34,456 bases of DNA, taken from JBFHRE01 sp036745195 (GTDB taxonomy: Bacteria; Actinomycetota; Acidimicrobiia; Spongiisociales; ZC4RG35). Position numbers and translations under genes: made by a program. The stretch lies in the NCBI GenBank assembly GCA_036745195.1, contig DAIOGO010000012.1, positions 1 to 34,456 of the forward strand. Reading direction: 5' to 3'. Under the pieces are notes generated by a model. It was given only the letters and a program-made list of their open reading frames with translations. It was not told the origin of the DNA and searched no databases. Shown piece after piece: positions 7,914-16,770 of this stretch. Every line of letters starts with the position of its first letter. Within the stretch, counting starts at the first letter, position 1.

Positions 7914-9388
7914 ATGGTCTTGGGGATGCGACTCAGAGCGGTGGTGCCGGCCACCCTGGCGATGGTCTTGCTCGTGGGCCTCGTTCCGGCCGCAGCTCAA
8001 CCCGTCGCCGATGCACCGACCCGCTGGATCGTCCTCACCGACCAGGCTCCGGCCGCCGTCGGGGGTGCGGTCGAGCGATTGGGAGGGGCGGTCACCCGCC
8101 AACTCGGGGTGGTCTCCGGGCTGGCAGTGGAGCTGAGCGACGGTGCCGCCGAACTTCTCGCAACCCGCCACGATGTCGTGGCCGTCATCCCGGACGGATC
8201 GATCACCCTGAACTCGGCGAATTGGGCGAGCGGAGATCCCAACGACCAGGGCTCACTGTCGAACATCAATCGCCAGATCATTGGAGCCACCCAACTCTGG
8301 GATCGGGGCGTGACCGGAGAAGGAGTCGACATCGCTCTCATCGACTCGGGCGTCACCCCGGTCACGGGTCTGCAGGGCGCCAAGGTCGTCTACGGACCCG
8401 ACATCTCGTTCGACGCCGGATTCCCCAACTTGACCAACCTGGACTTCTACGGTCACGGCACCCACTTGGCGTCGATCATGGCCGGCAACGACGGTGTCGA
8501 CGGACCCCGAGGGGCGGACCTCAAGACCCATTACCTCGGGGTGGCACCCGAGGCGCGGATCGTGAGCATCAGAGTCGCCAACGCGATCGGGCTGGCGGAC
8601 GTCTCCCAGGTGATCGCTGCCATCGACTGGGTGGTTCAGAACCGCACCGCCGGTGACCTCGACATCCGGGTTCTCGCCCTCGCCTTCGGGACCGATTCGA
8701 CCCAGGACTACAGGATCGATCCGCTCTCGCTGGCGGTGGAGCAAGCTTGGAAACACGGCGTCGTGGTGGTCACCTCGACCGGCAACGACGGCAACGACCG
8801 CCGGCTCCGTAACCCCGCCACCAACCCCTTCGTGATCGCGACGGGGGCGGTGGAGACGGCCGGGACCAAGGGAACCCGGGACGACCGGGTGTTGCGGTTC
8901 TCCAATTGCGGGACCGCCGAACGCCACGCCGACCTGGTTGCCCCGGGCCGATCGGTGCTCGGTCTGCGGGTGCCCGGCTCGTTCATCGATACCAACAACC
9001 CGGGCGCCGTCACCCAGGACCGTCTATTCCGAGGCACCGGGACGTCGCAGGCGGCCGCGGTGGTAGCAGGAGCGGCCGCCCTTCTGATCGACCAGCGACC
9101 GGACCTCACCCCGGACCAGGTGAAGGCGCTCTTGCTCGCCGGAGCCACCCCCACCACCGGCTCGTCTCGATGTGCGGGAGCCGGGGTGCTTGACGTTGCC
9201 AAAGCAGCCCGCACCGCCACCCCGGCCACCGTGCAGGCGTTCGAGGCATCCACCGGTACCGGAAGCCTGGAGGCATCCCGGGGCTCGCATCATGTTTCGC
9301 TCGATGGGGTGACCCTGACCGGCGAGCAGGACTGGCTTGGTGGAACCTGGTCAGGCGGCACCTGGTCAGGCGGCACCTGGTCAGGCGG
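7914..9388 (+). CDS. Secreted subtilisin-like serine protease (S8), 3' end lost in gap
   Basis: Residues 5-28 are a signal peptide ending in AAA-type residues, residues about 36-97 look like an I9-type inhibitory propeptide, and residues about 125-430 are the peptidase S8 domain. The catalytic triad is complete: Asp144 (LIDSG), His181 (GHGTH) and Ser378 (GTSQA), with the oxyanion Asn291 (STGND). After the catalytic domain a linker leads to tandem GTWSG pentapeptides, and the sequence enters the assembly gap inside them. Similar Gly-Thr-Trp-Ser repeat tails occur on actinobacterial secreted subtilases. The real C terminus is unknown. GAGGA five bases before the ATG supports the start. The frame continues into the GGDEF-EAL gene only because the N run preserves phase. 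Confidence 0.93.
9342..9388 (+). repeat. 15-base tandem repeat encoding GTWSG, cut by the gap
   Basis: Three near-identical 15-base units starting at 9342, 9357 and 9372 encode Gly-Thr-Trp-Ser-Gly. The contig ends in a fourth unit, so the array is longer than shown and probably caused the assembly break. Confidence 0.95.
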
Positions 9389-9488
9389 NNNNNNNNNNNN
9401 NNNNNNNNNNNNNNNNNNNNNNNNNNNNNNNNNNNNNNNNNNNNNNNNNNNNNNNNNNNNNNNNNNNNNNNNNNNNNNNNNNNNNNNN
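9389..9488. other. Assembly gap (100 N)
   Basis: Exactly 100 N, the usual placeholder for a gap of unknown size. It hides the end of the protease gene, any intergenic DNA and the start of the GGDEF-EAL gene. Confidence 1.
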
Positions 9489-11975
9489 GGGGACGAGCAG
9501 GCGATCCGGCACCGCCGGAAACACGACGCTCGGGTATGGAGCCTCACCGCCGTGATCGTGCTGGCGAACGTGGCGATCGCCCGCCGCTACTCGGGACTGG
9601 AAGCCCTGAGCGGGGCCCCCTTCACCATCCCGTTCTGGGTGCTGGCTCCCATCTACTACCTCTCCGAGCGTACCGTCATCCACTTCCGCTTCCACCGCCA
9701 CGCCTACTCGTTCTCGCTCAGCGAGATACCACTCACCATCGGGTTGTTCTTCGCGACCCCGCTCGATCTGATCGGAGGCCAGCTGCTGGGGAGCGCGGTG
9801 GCGCTGCTGCTCCACCGGCGCCAGCGACCGATCAAGCTCAGCTTCAACCTGGCCCAACTGGCCCTCCAGACGGTGATCGCCCTGACGGTGTTCCGGGCGC
9901 TGGCCGGTCCCAGCCCGATCAGCCTCTCCACGACCCTGGGAGCGGCGGCCGGGGCGGTCCTCGCCTGGTGCGCCGCCAATGGGCTGATCAGTGCCGCCAT
10001 CATCCTCTCGGGTGGCTCGGTGAGCCGGGAGGAGATGAAGGGTGTCCTCGTGGCCGGGATGGGCGCAGCCCTGCTCAACGTCGGGTTGGGGATCGTGACT
10101 GTCGACCTGCTCTGGCTGGCCCCCTCCGCCGCCTGGGTCGGCCTGATCCCGGTGGTGGTCGTCTACATCTCATACCGCGCCTACGCGGCCCAGCGGCTGG
10201 AACACGGCCGGTTGACCGCCATCTACGAGGCGACCCGCGAGCTCCACGGAATCCCCCAGCTGGAGCATGCGCTGGCGGCGGTGGTACAGCGCGCCTGCCG
10301 GGTGTTCGAAGCCGAGATCGCCGAGATCATCCTGACGCCGGAAGGGATCGATGGACCCTCCTTCTCGACCCGGGCAGATGGCTCGGTCATCACCGCCGTG
10401 ATGGAACGCGCCGACGAACCGCTGCAGGACCCTGTGACCTTGATGGCTCTCTCCGGCACCACCGGTTACATCGGAAGTTCACTGCGCAGCGGCGACTCAC
10501 GGGTCGACGTGATCGCCGTGCCGATCATGGAGCAGCAGACGGTGGTGGGCGTCTTCATCGTCCGCCATCCGGCCGGCGACATGGTGGAGTTCACCAGCCA
10601 TGACCTGACCCTCCTCGACACTATGGCCGGCCAGGTGGCGGTCTCGCTCGAGAACGGCCGCCTCGAGGACTCGCTGGCGGCCCTGACCGAGCTGAAGGAG
10701 GAACTGCGACACCAGACTCTGCACGATCCGCTCACCGGGCTGGCCAACCGCACCCTCGTCCAGGAGCGACTCGAGGACCTGCTCGCCCGGGGCGCCGGGC
10801 GGGCAGCGATGGTGTTCCTCGACCTCGACGACTTCAAGATGGTCAACGACAACCACGGCCACCACGCCGGCGACGAGTTGCTGCAGGCCGTGGCCGGGCG
10901 CCTCGTCAGGTCGTGCCGGGACCACGACACGGTCGCCCGGGTGGGCGGGGACGAGTTCGCCATTCTCCTCACCAGACTCCATTCCGAGAGCGATGTCGAG
11001 GTCGTGGCCACCCGGATCCTCGCCGGGTTGGAGCCTCCGTTCACCGTGGGTGGATCGACCGTGTTCACGGGCGCCTCCATCGGGATCACCCACATCGTCA
11101 CAGGGGACAAGTCCGACGACGTCCTGCGTAGGGCCGACCGGGCCATGTACACGGCCAAGCAAGCTCGGAAAGGTTCGTTCCGGGTGTTCGGAGAGTCGAT
11201 GGAGTCCGAGGCGAAGCGGGCCATGCGGCTCCGCCAGGATGTTCAGGGTGCCCTCGTCGACGGGGGTATCCAGCTCCACTACCAGCCGGTCGTCGACCTG
11301 GCGACCGGGATCGCGGTCGGAGCAGAAGCGCTGATTCGCTGGACACATCCCGAGGTGGGCCCGGTCCCGCCTGGCGAGATCCTGTCCACCGCCGACGACG
11401 CCGGGCTCACCGACCTGATCTGTGCCTGGACCATCGAGCAGGCATGCGCCGACGCCGCCCGCTTCCAGCAACGATCCCCAGGCTTCTCGGTGAGTGTGAA
11501 CGTCGATGCCCACCAGATCAGGGCGGAACTGGTCGACACCATCCGCACCGCCATCTATGCCGCCGCCATCGAACCGTCGACCCTGACCATCGAGATCACC
11601 GAGACCGCCGCCATCGAAGCCCTGCCCGAGACCTTCGCCCAACTGGCGGCGCTGGGGATCCGCATCGCCCTGGACGACTTCGGGACCGGCTACTCGTCGC
11701 TGTCCCGGCTCGACACCCTCCCCATCGATGTGGTCAAGATCGACCGCTCGTTCATCGAACGGATGATCGGGCCGGATGCCTCCCCGCTGGCGCGAATGGT
11801 CCTCGAGATCGGGCACACCCTCGACCTGGTCACGGTCGCCGAGGGAATCGAGACCCCGCTCCAGCGCGATCACCTCATCGACCTGGGATGCAAGCTCGGT
11901 CAGGGTTACCTCTTCTCCCCGGCGGTGCCCGCCGATCAACTCGACCCGCTCGCCAGTCTGATTCGGGTCCATTGA
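9489..11975 (+). CDS. Membrane GGDEF-EAL cyclic-di-GMP protein, 5' end lost in gap
   Basis: The visible 828 residues show, in order, a membrane sensor region of about six helices (to about base 10190), a GAF-like domain (about 10210-10660), a short coiled linker, a GGDEF diguanylate cyclase domain and an EAL phosphodiesterase domain. GGDEF is intact (around 10944-10958), and an RxxD inhibitory site (RDHD) lies five residues before it, so the cyclase should be product-inhibited. EAL is intact (11325-11333), along with the metal and catalytic motifs NVDAHQ, EITETA, DDFGTGYSSL, KIDRSF and AEGIET. Both activities are therefore plausible. The N terminus and start codon are in the gap. The gene ends about 35 bases before the predicted cimA start. 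Confidence 0.94.
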   Translation, partial: GDEQAIRHRRKHDARVWSLTAVIVLANVAIARRYSGLEALSGAPFTIPFWVLAPIYYLSERTVIHFRFHRHAYSFSLSEIPLTIGLFFATPLDLIGGQLLGSAVALLLHRRQRPIKLSFNLAQLALQTVIALTVFRALAGPSPISLSTTLGAAAGAVLAWCAANGLISAAIILSGGSVSREEMKGVLVAGMGAALLNVGLGIVTVDLLWLAPSAAWVGLIPVVVVYISYRAYAAQRLEHGRLTAIYEATRELHGIPQLEHALAAVVQRACRVFEAEIAEIILTPEGIDGPSFSTRADGSVITAVMERADEPLQDPVTLMALSGTTGYIGSSLRSGDSRVDVIAVPIMEQQTVVGVFIVRHPAGDMVEFTSHDLTLLDTMAGQVAVSLENGRLEDSLAALTELKEELRHQTLHDPLTGLANRTLVQERLEDLLARGAGRAAMVFLDLDDFKMVNDNHGHHAGDELLQAVAGRLVRSCRDHDTVARVGGDEFAILLTRLHSESDVEVVATRILAGLEPPFTVGGSTVFTGASIGITHIVTGDKSDDVLRRADRAMYTAKQARKGSFRVFGESMESEAKRAMRLRQDVQGALVDGGIQLHYQPVVDLATGIAVGAEALIRWTHPEVGPVPPGEILSTADDAGLTDLICAWTIEQACADAARFQQRSPGFSVSVNVDAHQIRAELVDTIRTAIYAAAIEPSTLTIEITETAAIEALPETFAQLAALGIRIALDDFGTGYSSLSRLDTLPIDVVKIDRSFIERMIGPDASPLARMVLEIGHTLDLVTVAEGIETPLQRDHLIDLGCKLGQGYLFSPAVPADQLDPLASLIRVH

Positions 11976-12000
11976 CGGCCCGGCCGCATCAGGCCATACT
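11972..12000 (+). promoter_or_regulatory. Sigma70-type promoter for cimA
   Basis: TTGACG (11972-11977), a 17-base spacer and CATACT (11995-12000) lie 8 bases before an ATG at 12009. This is the best two-box match in the window. It overlaps the stop codon of the GGDEF-EAL gene and implies a leaderless or nearly leaderless cimA transcript. Confidence 0.6.
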
Positions 12001-12018
12001 GCGCAGCGATGCCGGCAG

Positions 12019-12118
12019 NNNNNNNNNNNNNNNNNNNNNNNNNNNNNNNNNNNNNNNNNNNNNNNNNNNNNNNNNNNNNNNNNNNNNNNNNNNNNNNNNN
12101 NNNNNNNNNNNNNNNNNN
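12019..12118. other. Assembly gap (100 N)
   Basis: Exactly 100 N placeholder within the 5' end of cimA. If the ATG at 12009 is the true start, the family needs only about 15-20 residues here, so the missing DNA may be about 50 bases. Confidence 1.
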
Positions 12119-13633
12119 ATCTCGCTCACCGTGAGCGACAAGTTGCGCATCGCCCGGCTCCTCGACGATCTGGGGGTCGGCTACATCGAGGGAGGCTGGC
12201 CAGGCGCCCTCCCCAAGGACGATGAGTTCTTCGCCAGGGCCCGGAGCGAACTCGACCTGCGACATGCCGTTCTCACCGCCTTTGGCTCGACCCGGCGGCC
12301 GCGGATAACCGTGGCGGCGGACCCGCAACTGGAGGCGCTGGTCGCCGCCGAGACCGAGGTCATCTGCATCGTCGGCAAGGCCTGGGACTACCACGTGCGC
12401 GAGGCCCTGCGCACCGACCTGGATGAAGGCGTGCGAATGGTGGCCGAGTCGATCGAATGGCTCAAAGCCCACGACCGCCGGGTGTTCTTCGACGCCGAGC
12501 ACTTCTTCGATGGGTTCCGATCCAACCCCGACTTCTCGCTGGCGGTGCTGCGGGCCGCCTACGAAGCCGGCGCCGAGCGCCTGGTGTTGTGCGACACCAA
12601 CGGAGGCACGCTCCCCCACGTCGTCACCGAGGTGATCGGCCAGGTACAGAGAGCCCTCCCCGACAGTGAAGTGGGAGTGCACTTCCACAACGATGCCGGC
12701 TGTGCGGTCGCCTCGTCGCTGGCGTCCGTGCTGGCCGGGGTACGCCAGGTGCAAGGCTGTGTCAATGGGTACGGTGAACGCACCGGCAACGCCGACCTGT
12801 GCTCGATCATCCCCGACCTGAGCCTCAAGATGGGGGTTCCCATCGTCTCGGACACCCAGCTCAAGTCCCTGTCAGCCATCTCCCATCACATCGCCGAAGT
12901 GGTCAACATCACGCTCGACCCACACCGACCCTACGTCGGTACATCCGCCTTCACCCACAAGGCCGGGCTCCACACCTCCGCCCTCGCCCGGAGCATGGAC
13001 ACCTACGAGCATGCCGACCCCGAAGTGGTGGGCAACCGCTCTCGGATGCTCGTTTCCGAGCAGGCGGGCCGAGCGTCGATCCACAACAAGGCCAGGGACC
13101 TCGGCCTGGTGATCGACGACGGACTGGCGGCCTCGATCCTCGAACAGGTCAAGGCGAAGGAGCATCAGGGGTACCAGTACGAGGCGGCCGACGGGAGCTT
13201 CGAGTTGCTGGTGAGAAGGGCTTCGGGTTGGGAGCAGGAGTTCTTCGAGTTGGAGTCGTTTCGAACTTTCATCGAGCGGCGAGCCAACGAGGAGGTGGTG
13301 GCCGAGGCCACTGTCAAAGTGATCGTCAACGGCGAACGAATCGTCACCACCGGCGAAGGCGATGGGCCGGTCCATGCCCTCGACCAGGCGCTGAGGGCGG
13401 CACTGGTGCGCAAGTACCCGCAGGTCGCCGACCTCCGCCTCACCGACTACCGGGTGCGGGTCCTCGACTCGGCCGACGGCACCGCCGCCCGGGTCCGGGT
13501 GCTGCTCGAGACCGCCGACCACGAGACCTCGTGGGACACGATCGGCGTTCACGAGAACATCATCGAGGCCTCGTGGGAGGCGCTGGTGGAGGGGATCACC
13601 ATCGGGCTTCTCCGCCAGACGGCCGGAACCTGA
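12119..13633 (+). CDS. cimA: (R)-citramalate synthase, 5' end in gap
   Basis: Condenses pyruvate with acetyl-CoA to (R)-citramalate, the first step of the threonine-independent isoleucine pathway. The visible 504 residues begin just after the usual DTTLRDG motif, at ISLTVSDKLRIARLLDDLG, and cover the HMGL-like TIM barrel, including the metal-binding HFHND and the NGYGERTGNADL stretch typical of CimA. After that come the accessory domain (HKAGLHTSA) and the C-terminal LeuA-type allosteric domain (about the last 130 residues). The total of about 520-525 residues fits the long bacterial CimA type rather than 2-isopropylmalate synthase. The true start is probably the ATG at 12009, directly downstream of a good promoter. 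It converges on ctaA with 13 bases between the stops. Confidence 0.92.
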   Translation: MSLTVSDKLRIARLLDDLGVGYIEGGWPGALPKDDEFFARARSELDLRHAVLTAFGSTRRPRITVAADPQLEALVAAETEVICIVGKAWDYHVREALRTDLDEGVRMVAESIEWLKAHDRRVFFDAEHFFDGFRSNPDFSLAVLRAAYEAGAERLVLCDTNGGTLPHVVTEVIGQVQRALPDSEVGVHFHNDAGCAVASSLASVLAGVRQVQGCVNGYGERTGNADLCSIIPDLSLKMGVPIVSDTQLKSLSAISHHIAEVVNITLDPHRPYVGTSAFTHKAGLHTSALARSMDTYEHADPEVVGNRSRMLVSEQAGRASIHNKARDLGLVIDDGLAASILEQVKAKEHQGYQYEAADGSFELLVRRASGWEQEFFELESFRTFIERRANEEVVAEATVKVIVNGERIVTTGEGDGPVHALDQALRAALVRKYPQVADLRLTDYRVRVLDSADGTAARVRVLLETADHETSWDTIGVHENIIEASWEALVEGITIGLLRQTAGT

Positions 13634-13646
13634 CAGGTACCGCCCG

Positions 13647-14549
13647 CTATCTGGCAGGGACGGGGCCGGACCGGGGCTCGGCCACCGCAACCGTCGAAGG
13701 CTCGGCGGCCAGCCAGATCCAGGCGATCCACAAGACATCGGCCGCCAGCAGATGGAGCAGCGACAACCACACCGGCGTGCCCGCCAGGATGTTGACGACC
13801 CCCAACCCGAGTTGCACTGCCACCCCGGCCTTGACGACCCGGGCGGCCACCGAACGCCAACCCTGCCGGGCCACCCACATCGCCTGACCCACGCCGACCA
13901 CCGTCGCCACCACCGGGTGGATCACCCGCAACCGGGTGAGGAAATGTTCCCCGGCCTCGGGGAGGAGCAACGAAACCCCCTCTTTGGGAAAGAGGGTGTC
14001 GGCCAGCGCAGTCACCGCCCCGGTGGCGGCGATCAACCCCATCCCCGCCGCCCCGGCCACGAACCACCGACGGTGCTCCGCCATCCGCGATCGTGGCGGT
14101 TGGGGACCGAGCCACACGATGGTCAGGGTGAGGGTGGCGAGGAGGAACAAGGTGTTGACGAGGTGGAGCGGCACCGCCATCGCCCGGGCGACCGATGCGT
14201 CGTCGGCCACCCACTCGGAGAAGACGATGAGGGCACCGATCAGCGCTTCCCCGATGATCGCCACCACCGCCAGCAGGGCCCCGCGTCGGGCAAGTGCTCC
14301 CTTGGGGAATGCCCGGAACACCGCCACCGCCAATCCGATGACACTCAGCAGTGCCAATCCCGAGACCGCCCGGTGGGTGAACTCGATGGCGGTGGCGCCT
14401 TCCAGACGGGGAACGATGGTCCCCTGACAGGTCGGCCAAGAGCGACCGCACCCGGCTCCCGAGCCGGTGGCGCGCACCAGGGCGCCACCGAGGATGGTGA
14501 GGATGTTCCAGCCGAGCACCGTCCAGGCGAATGTCCGCAACCGGGGCAT
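13647..14549 (-). CDS. ctaA: Heme A synthase (COX15/CtaA family)
   Basis: A 300-residue integral membrane enzyme that oxidises the C8 methyl of heme O to the formyl group of heme A for aa3-type cytochrome oxidase. It shows about eight hydrophobic helices. The extracellular cysteine pair Cys34 and Cys41 has the same spacing as in Bacillus CtaA, and the Glu56-x-x-His59-Arg motif supplies the conserved glutamate and heme-ligand histidine. A second histidine region (VIHPVVAT) is in the C-terminal half. The start ATG at 14549 lies 6 bases after TAGCCT, so the mRNA is probably leaderless. No other oxidase genes are adjacent; the neighbours are cimA (convergent) and cbs (divergent). Confidence 0.93.
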   Translation of the reverse strand: MPRLRTFAWTVLGWNILTILGGALVRATGSGAGCGRSWPTCQGTIVPRLEGATAIEFTHRAVSGLALLSVIGLAVAVFRAFPKGALARRGALLAVVAIIGEALIGALIVFSEWVADDASVARAMAVPLHLVNTLFLLATLTLTIVWLGPQPPRSRMAEHRRWFVAGAAGMGLIAATGAVTALADTLFPKEGVSLLLPEAGEHFLTRLRVIHPVVATVVGVGQAMWVARQGWRSVAARVVKAGVAVQLGLGVVNILAGTPVWLSLLHLLAADVLWIAWIWLAAEPSTVAVAEPRSGPVPAR

Positions 14550-14555
14550 CCACCC

Positions 14556-14561
14556 AGGCTA
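14556..14561 (-). promoter_or_regulatory. -10 box for leaderless ctaA
   Basis: TAGCCT on the minus strand, then GGGTGG, then the ATG at 14549. No convincing -35 hexamer. Confidence 0.5.
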
Positions 14562-14609
14562 CCCGGGCCTCCGACCCTGTCGGACGGCACCCCTCCACCG
14601 ACCGAGCGG

Positions 14610-14615
14610 TAGGCT
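14610..14615 (+). promoter_or_regulatory. -10 box for the cbs-metB operon
   Basis: TAGGCT followed by 9 bases and the ATG at 14625. No Shine-Dalgarno sequence lies between, so the transcript should have almost no leader. Confidence 0.4.
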
Positions 14616-14624
14616 CGGCCCGGC

Positions 14625-15593
14625 ATGAGCATCTTCGAGAACGTGTTGGACGCAATCGGGAATACCCCCCTCATCCGCCTCTCCCGGCTGCACCCACCGG
14701 GCAATCTCGTAGCCAAGATCGAGTACACAAACCCGGGCGGTTCGATCAAGGAAAGGATCGGGGTGGCCATGATCGACGCCGCCGAGCGTGACGGCAAGCT
14801 CTCCCCCGGCGGCACCATCGTCGAACCGACCTCCGGCAACACCGGGGTCGGTCTCGCCCTGGTGGGGGCGGTGCGGGGCTACCGGGTGATCTGCACCGTC
14901 CCCGACAAGGTCTCGAAGGAGAAGATCGATCTGCTCCGAGCCTATGGGGCGGAGGTGATCGTCACCCCCACCAACCTGCTCCCCGACGATCCCGAGTCGT
15001 ATTACGGGGTCGCCCGCCGTCTTGCAGCCGAGATCCCGGGCGCCTTCAACCCCAACCAGTACGTCAACCAGGCCAATCCCGACGCCCACCAGGCCACCAC
15101 CGGCCCCGAGATCTGGCGGCAGACGGACGGCCGGATCGGAGCACTGGTGGCGGGGGTGGGGACCGGCGGGACCATCACCGGGTGTGCCCGCTTCCTCAAG
15201 GCCCAGAACAAAGAGGTGGAGGTGATCGGCGCCGACCCGGTCGGCTCGATCTATTCGGCCGGGCCGGGCGACGAGATCCACCAGTACAAGGTGGAGGGGG
15301 TGGGAGAGGACTTCTACCCGGAGACGGTCGACCTGACCGTGATCGATCGTTTCATCCGCGTCTCCGACGCCGAGAGTTTCGCCATGTGCCATCGACTGGC
15401 CCGCCGGGAGGGACTGCTGGTGGGCGGCTCCTGTGGGATGGCTGCCCACGCCGCCCTCCAGGTCGCCGGCGAGGACGAGTCGAGGCTGGTGGTGGTGATC
15501 CTGCCCGATTCGGGCCGGGGATATCTGTCCAAGGTGTTCAACGACGAGTGGCTCGCCGCCAACGGCTTCGCCACCCAGGAGGAGGGGACATGA
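14625..15593 (+). CDS. cbs: Cystathionine beta-synthase (catalytic core only)
   Basis: A PLP enzyme that joins serine and homocysteine into cystathionine, the first step of reverse transsulfuration. The PLP lysine is Lys42 (NPGGSIKERIG). The phosphate-binding SGNTG loop and the GTGGTITG glycine loop are present, and the later part (VEGVGEDFYPETVD, EGLLVGGSCG) resembles mycobacterial Cbs more than CysK. At 322 residues it lacks the C-terminal CBS-domain pair of the roughly 460-residue actinobacterial enzymes, so allosteric control is not expected. The stop overlaps the next start (ATGA), coupling it to the cystathionine gamma-synthase/lyase. A cysteine synthase role cannot be fully excluded. 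Confidence 0.88.
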   Translation: MSIFENVLDAIGNTPLIRLSRLHPPGNLVAKIEYTNPGGSIKERIGVAMIDAAERDGKLSPGGTIVEPTSGNTGVGLALVGAVRGYRVICTVPDKVSKEKIDLLRAYGAEVIVTPTNLLPDDPESYYGVARRLAAEIPGAFNPNQYVNQANPDAHQATTGPEIWRQTDGRIGALVAGVGTGGTITGCARFLKAQNKEVEVIGADPVGSIYSAGPGDEIHQYKVEGVGEDFYPETVDLTVIDRFIRVSDAESFAMCHRLARREGLLVGGSCGMAAHAALQVAGEDESRLVVVILPDSGRGYLSKVFNDEWLAANGFATQEEGT

Positions 15594-16726
15594 GATTCGA
15601 AACGAGAGCGATCCACGGCGGTCAGAGCCCCGATTCGGCCACCGGGGCGGTGACGGTGCCCATCTACGCCACCTCCACCTACGCCCAGACCGGCCCCGGC
15701 GAACACAAGGGGTACGAATACAGCCGCACCGCCAACCCGACCCGTAGCGCGCTGGAGGCGGCGCTGGCCGCCGTCGAAGGCGCAGATCCGCAGGGCGGCG
15801 CCGTGGCCACCGCTTCGGGAATGGCTGCCACCGCCCTCCTCGGGTACCTGCTCAAACCGGGCGACCACGTGATCCTCCCCGACGACGCCTATGGCGGCAC
15901 CTACCGGTTCTTCGCCCAGGTGGCCACCGAACACGGGATCGAGTTCACCGCCGCCGACCTCACCAGCACCGACTCGCTCCAAGAGGCGGTTACCCCGCAG
16001 ACACGGATGATCTGGGTGGAGAGCCCCACCAATCCCCTGCTCCGACTGGTCGACATCGCAGCGGCGGCGGCGGTCGCCAAAGAGGCCAATGCTCTGCTGG
16101 TGGTGGACAACACCTTCGCCACACCTTTCCTCCAGCAGCCGCTGGCATTGGGGGCCGATGTGGTGCTGCATTCCTCCACCAAGTACCTGGGCGGACATTC
16201 CGACGTGGTCGGGGGTGCCCTGGTCACCTCGGACGCCGCCTTGCTGGAGCGCCTCCGCTTCCTCTCCAACGCCGCCGGCCCCGTCCCCGGCCCGTTCGAC
16301 GCCTACCTGGTGTTGCGGGGGTTGAAGACGCTGGCGGTGCGGATGGAACGACACTGTCAGAACGCAGAAGAGGTCGCTCTCTTTCTCTCCGCCCATCCCA
16401 AGGTGGCGGAGGTCTTCTATCCCGGTCTCGACACCCATCCCCAGCACGAACTGGCCAAACACCAGATGTGGAACTACGGCGGAATGGTCTCCTTCCGCCC
16501 GGTGGGCGGCGTCGAGGCCGCTCACCGGATCGTCACCTCGACCCGGTTGTTCACGCTCGCCGAGAGCCTGGGGGCGGTCGAGTCCCTGATCGAACTCCCA
16601 TCCGAGATGACCCACATGTCGGTACGGGGCACCACCCTCGAGGTCCCGGCCGACCTCGTACGCCTCTCGGTCGGGATCGAACACATCGACGATCTCCTCG
16701 CCGATCTCGAACAAGCGCTGGGCTGA
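15590..16726 (+). CDS. metB: Cystathionine gamma-synthase / gamma-lyase family PLP enzyme
   Basis: A 378-residue enzyme of the Cys/Met metabolism PLP family. The N-terminal FETRAIHGGQ and YEYSRTANPTR, the VDNTFATP aspartate that contacts the PLP ring, the PLP lysine in SSTKYLGGHSD and the C-terminal SLGAVESLIELPSEMTH are all present. The family includes cystathionine gamma-synthase (MetB), which makes cystathionine, and gamma-lyase, which splits it to cysteine. Sequence alone does not separate them. Coupling to Cbs by an ATGA overlap favours the lyase (reverse transsulfuration) role. The start is the ATG at 15590, with GGAGGGG just upstream. The frame stays open to 15182, but that part overlaps cbs and is not homologous. 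A GC-rich hairpin follows the stop. Confidence 0.93.
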   Translation: MRFETRAIHGGQSPDSATGAVTVPIYATSTYAQTGPGEHKGYEYSRTANPTRSALEAALAAVEGADPQGGAVATASGMAATALLGYLLKPGDHVILPDDAYGGTYRFFAQVATEHGIEFTAADLTSTDSLQEAVTPQTRMIWVESPTNPLLRLVDIAAAAAVAKEANALLVVDNTFATPFLQQPLALGADVVLHSSTKYLGGHSDVVGGALVTSDAALLERLRFLSNAAGPVPGPFDAYLVLRGLKTLAVRMERHCQNAEEVALFLSAHPKVAEVFYPGLDTHPQHELAKHQMWNYGGMVSFRPVGGVEAAHRIVTSTRLFTLAESLGAVESLIELPSEMTHMSVRGTTLEVPADLVRLSVGIEHIDDLLADLEQALG

Positions 16727-16742
16727 AGCCGTCGAACAACGA

Positions 16743-16770
16743 GAGGAGCCCCGCCAGGGCGGGGCTCCTC
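16743..16770 (+). terminator. GC-rich hairpin after the cbs-metB operon
   Basis: A 13-base perfect inverted repeat (GAGGAGCCCCGCC and its complement, two unpaired bases), 16 bases after the metB stop. It has no T tract, so it is a terminator-like or 3'-stabilising hairpin. Confidence 0.6.
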
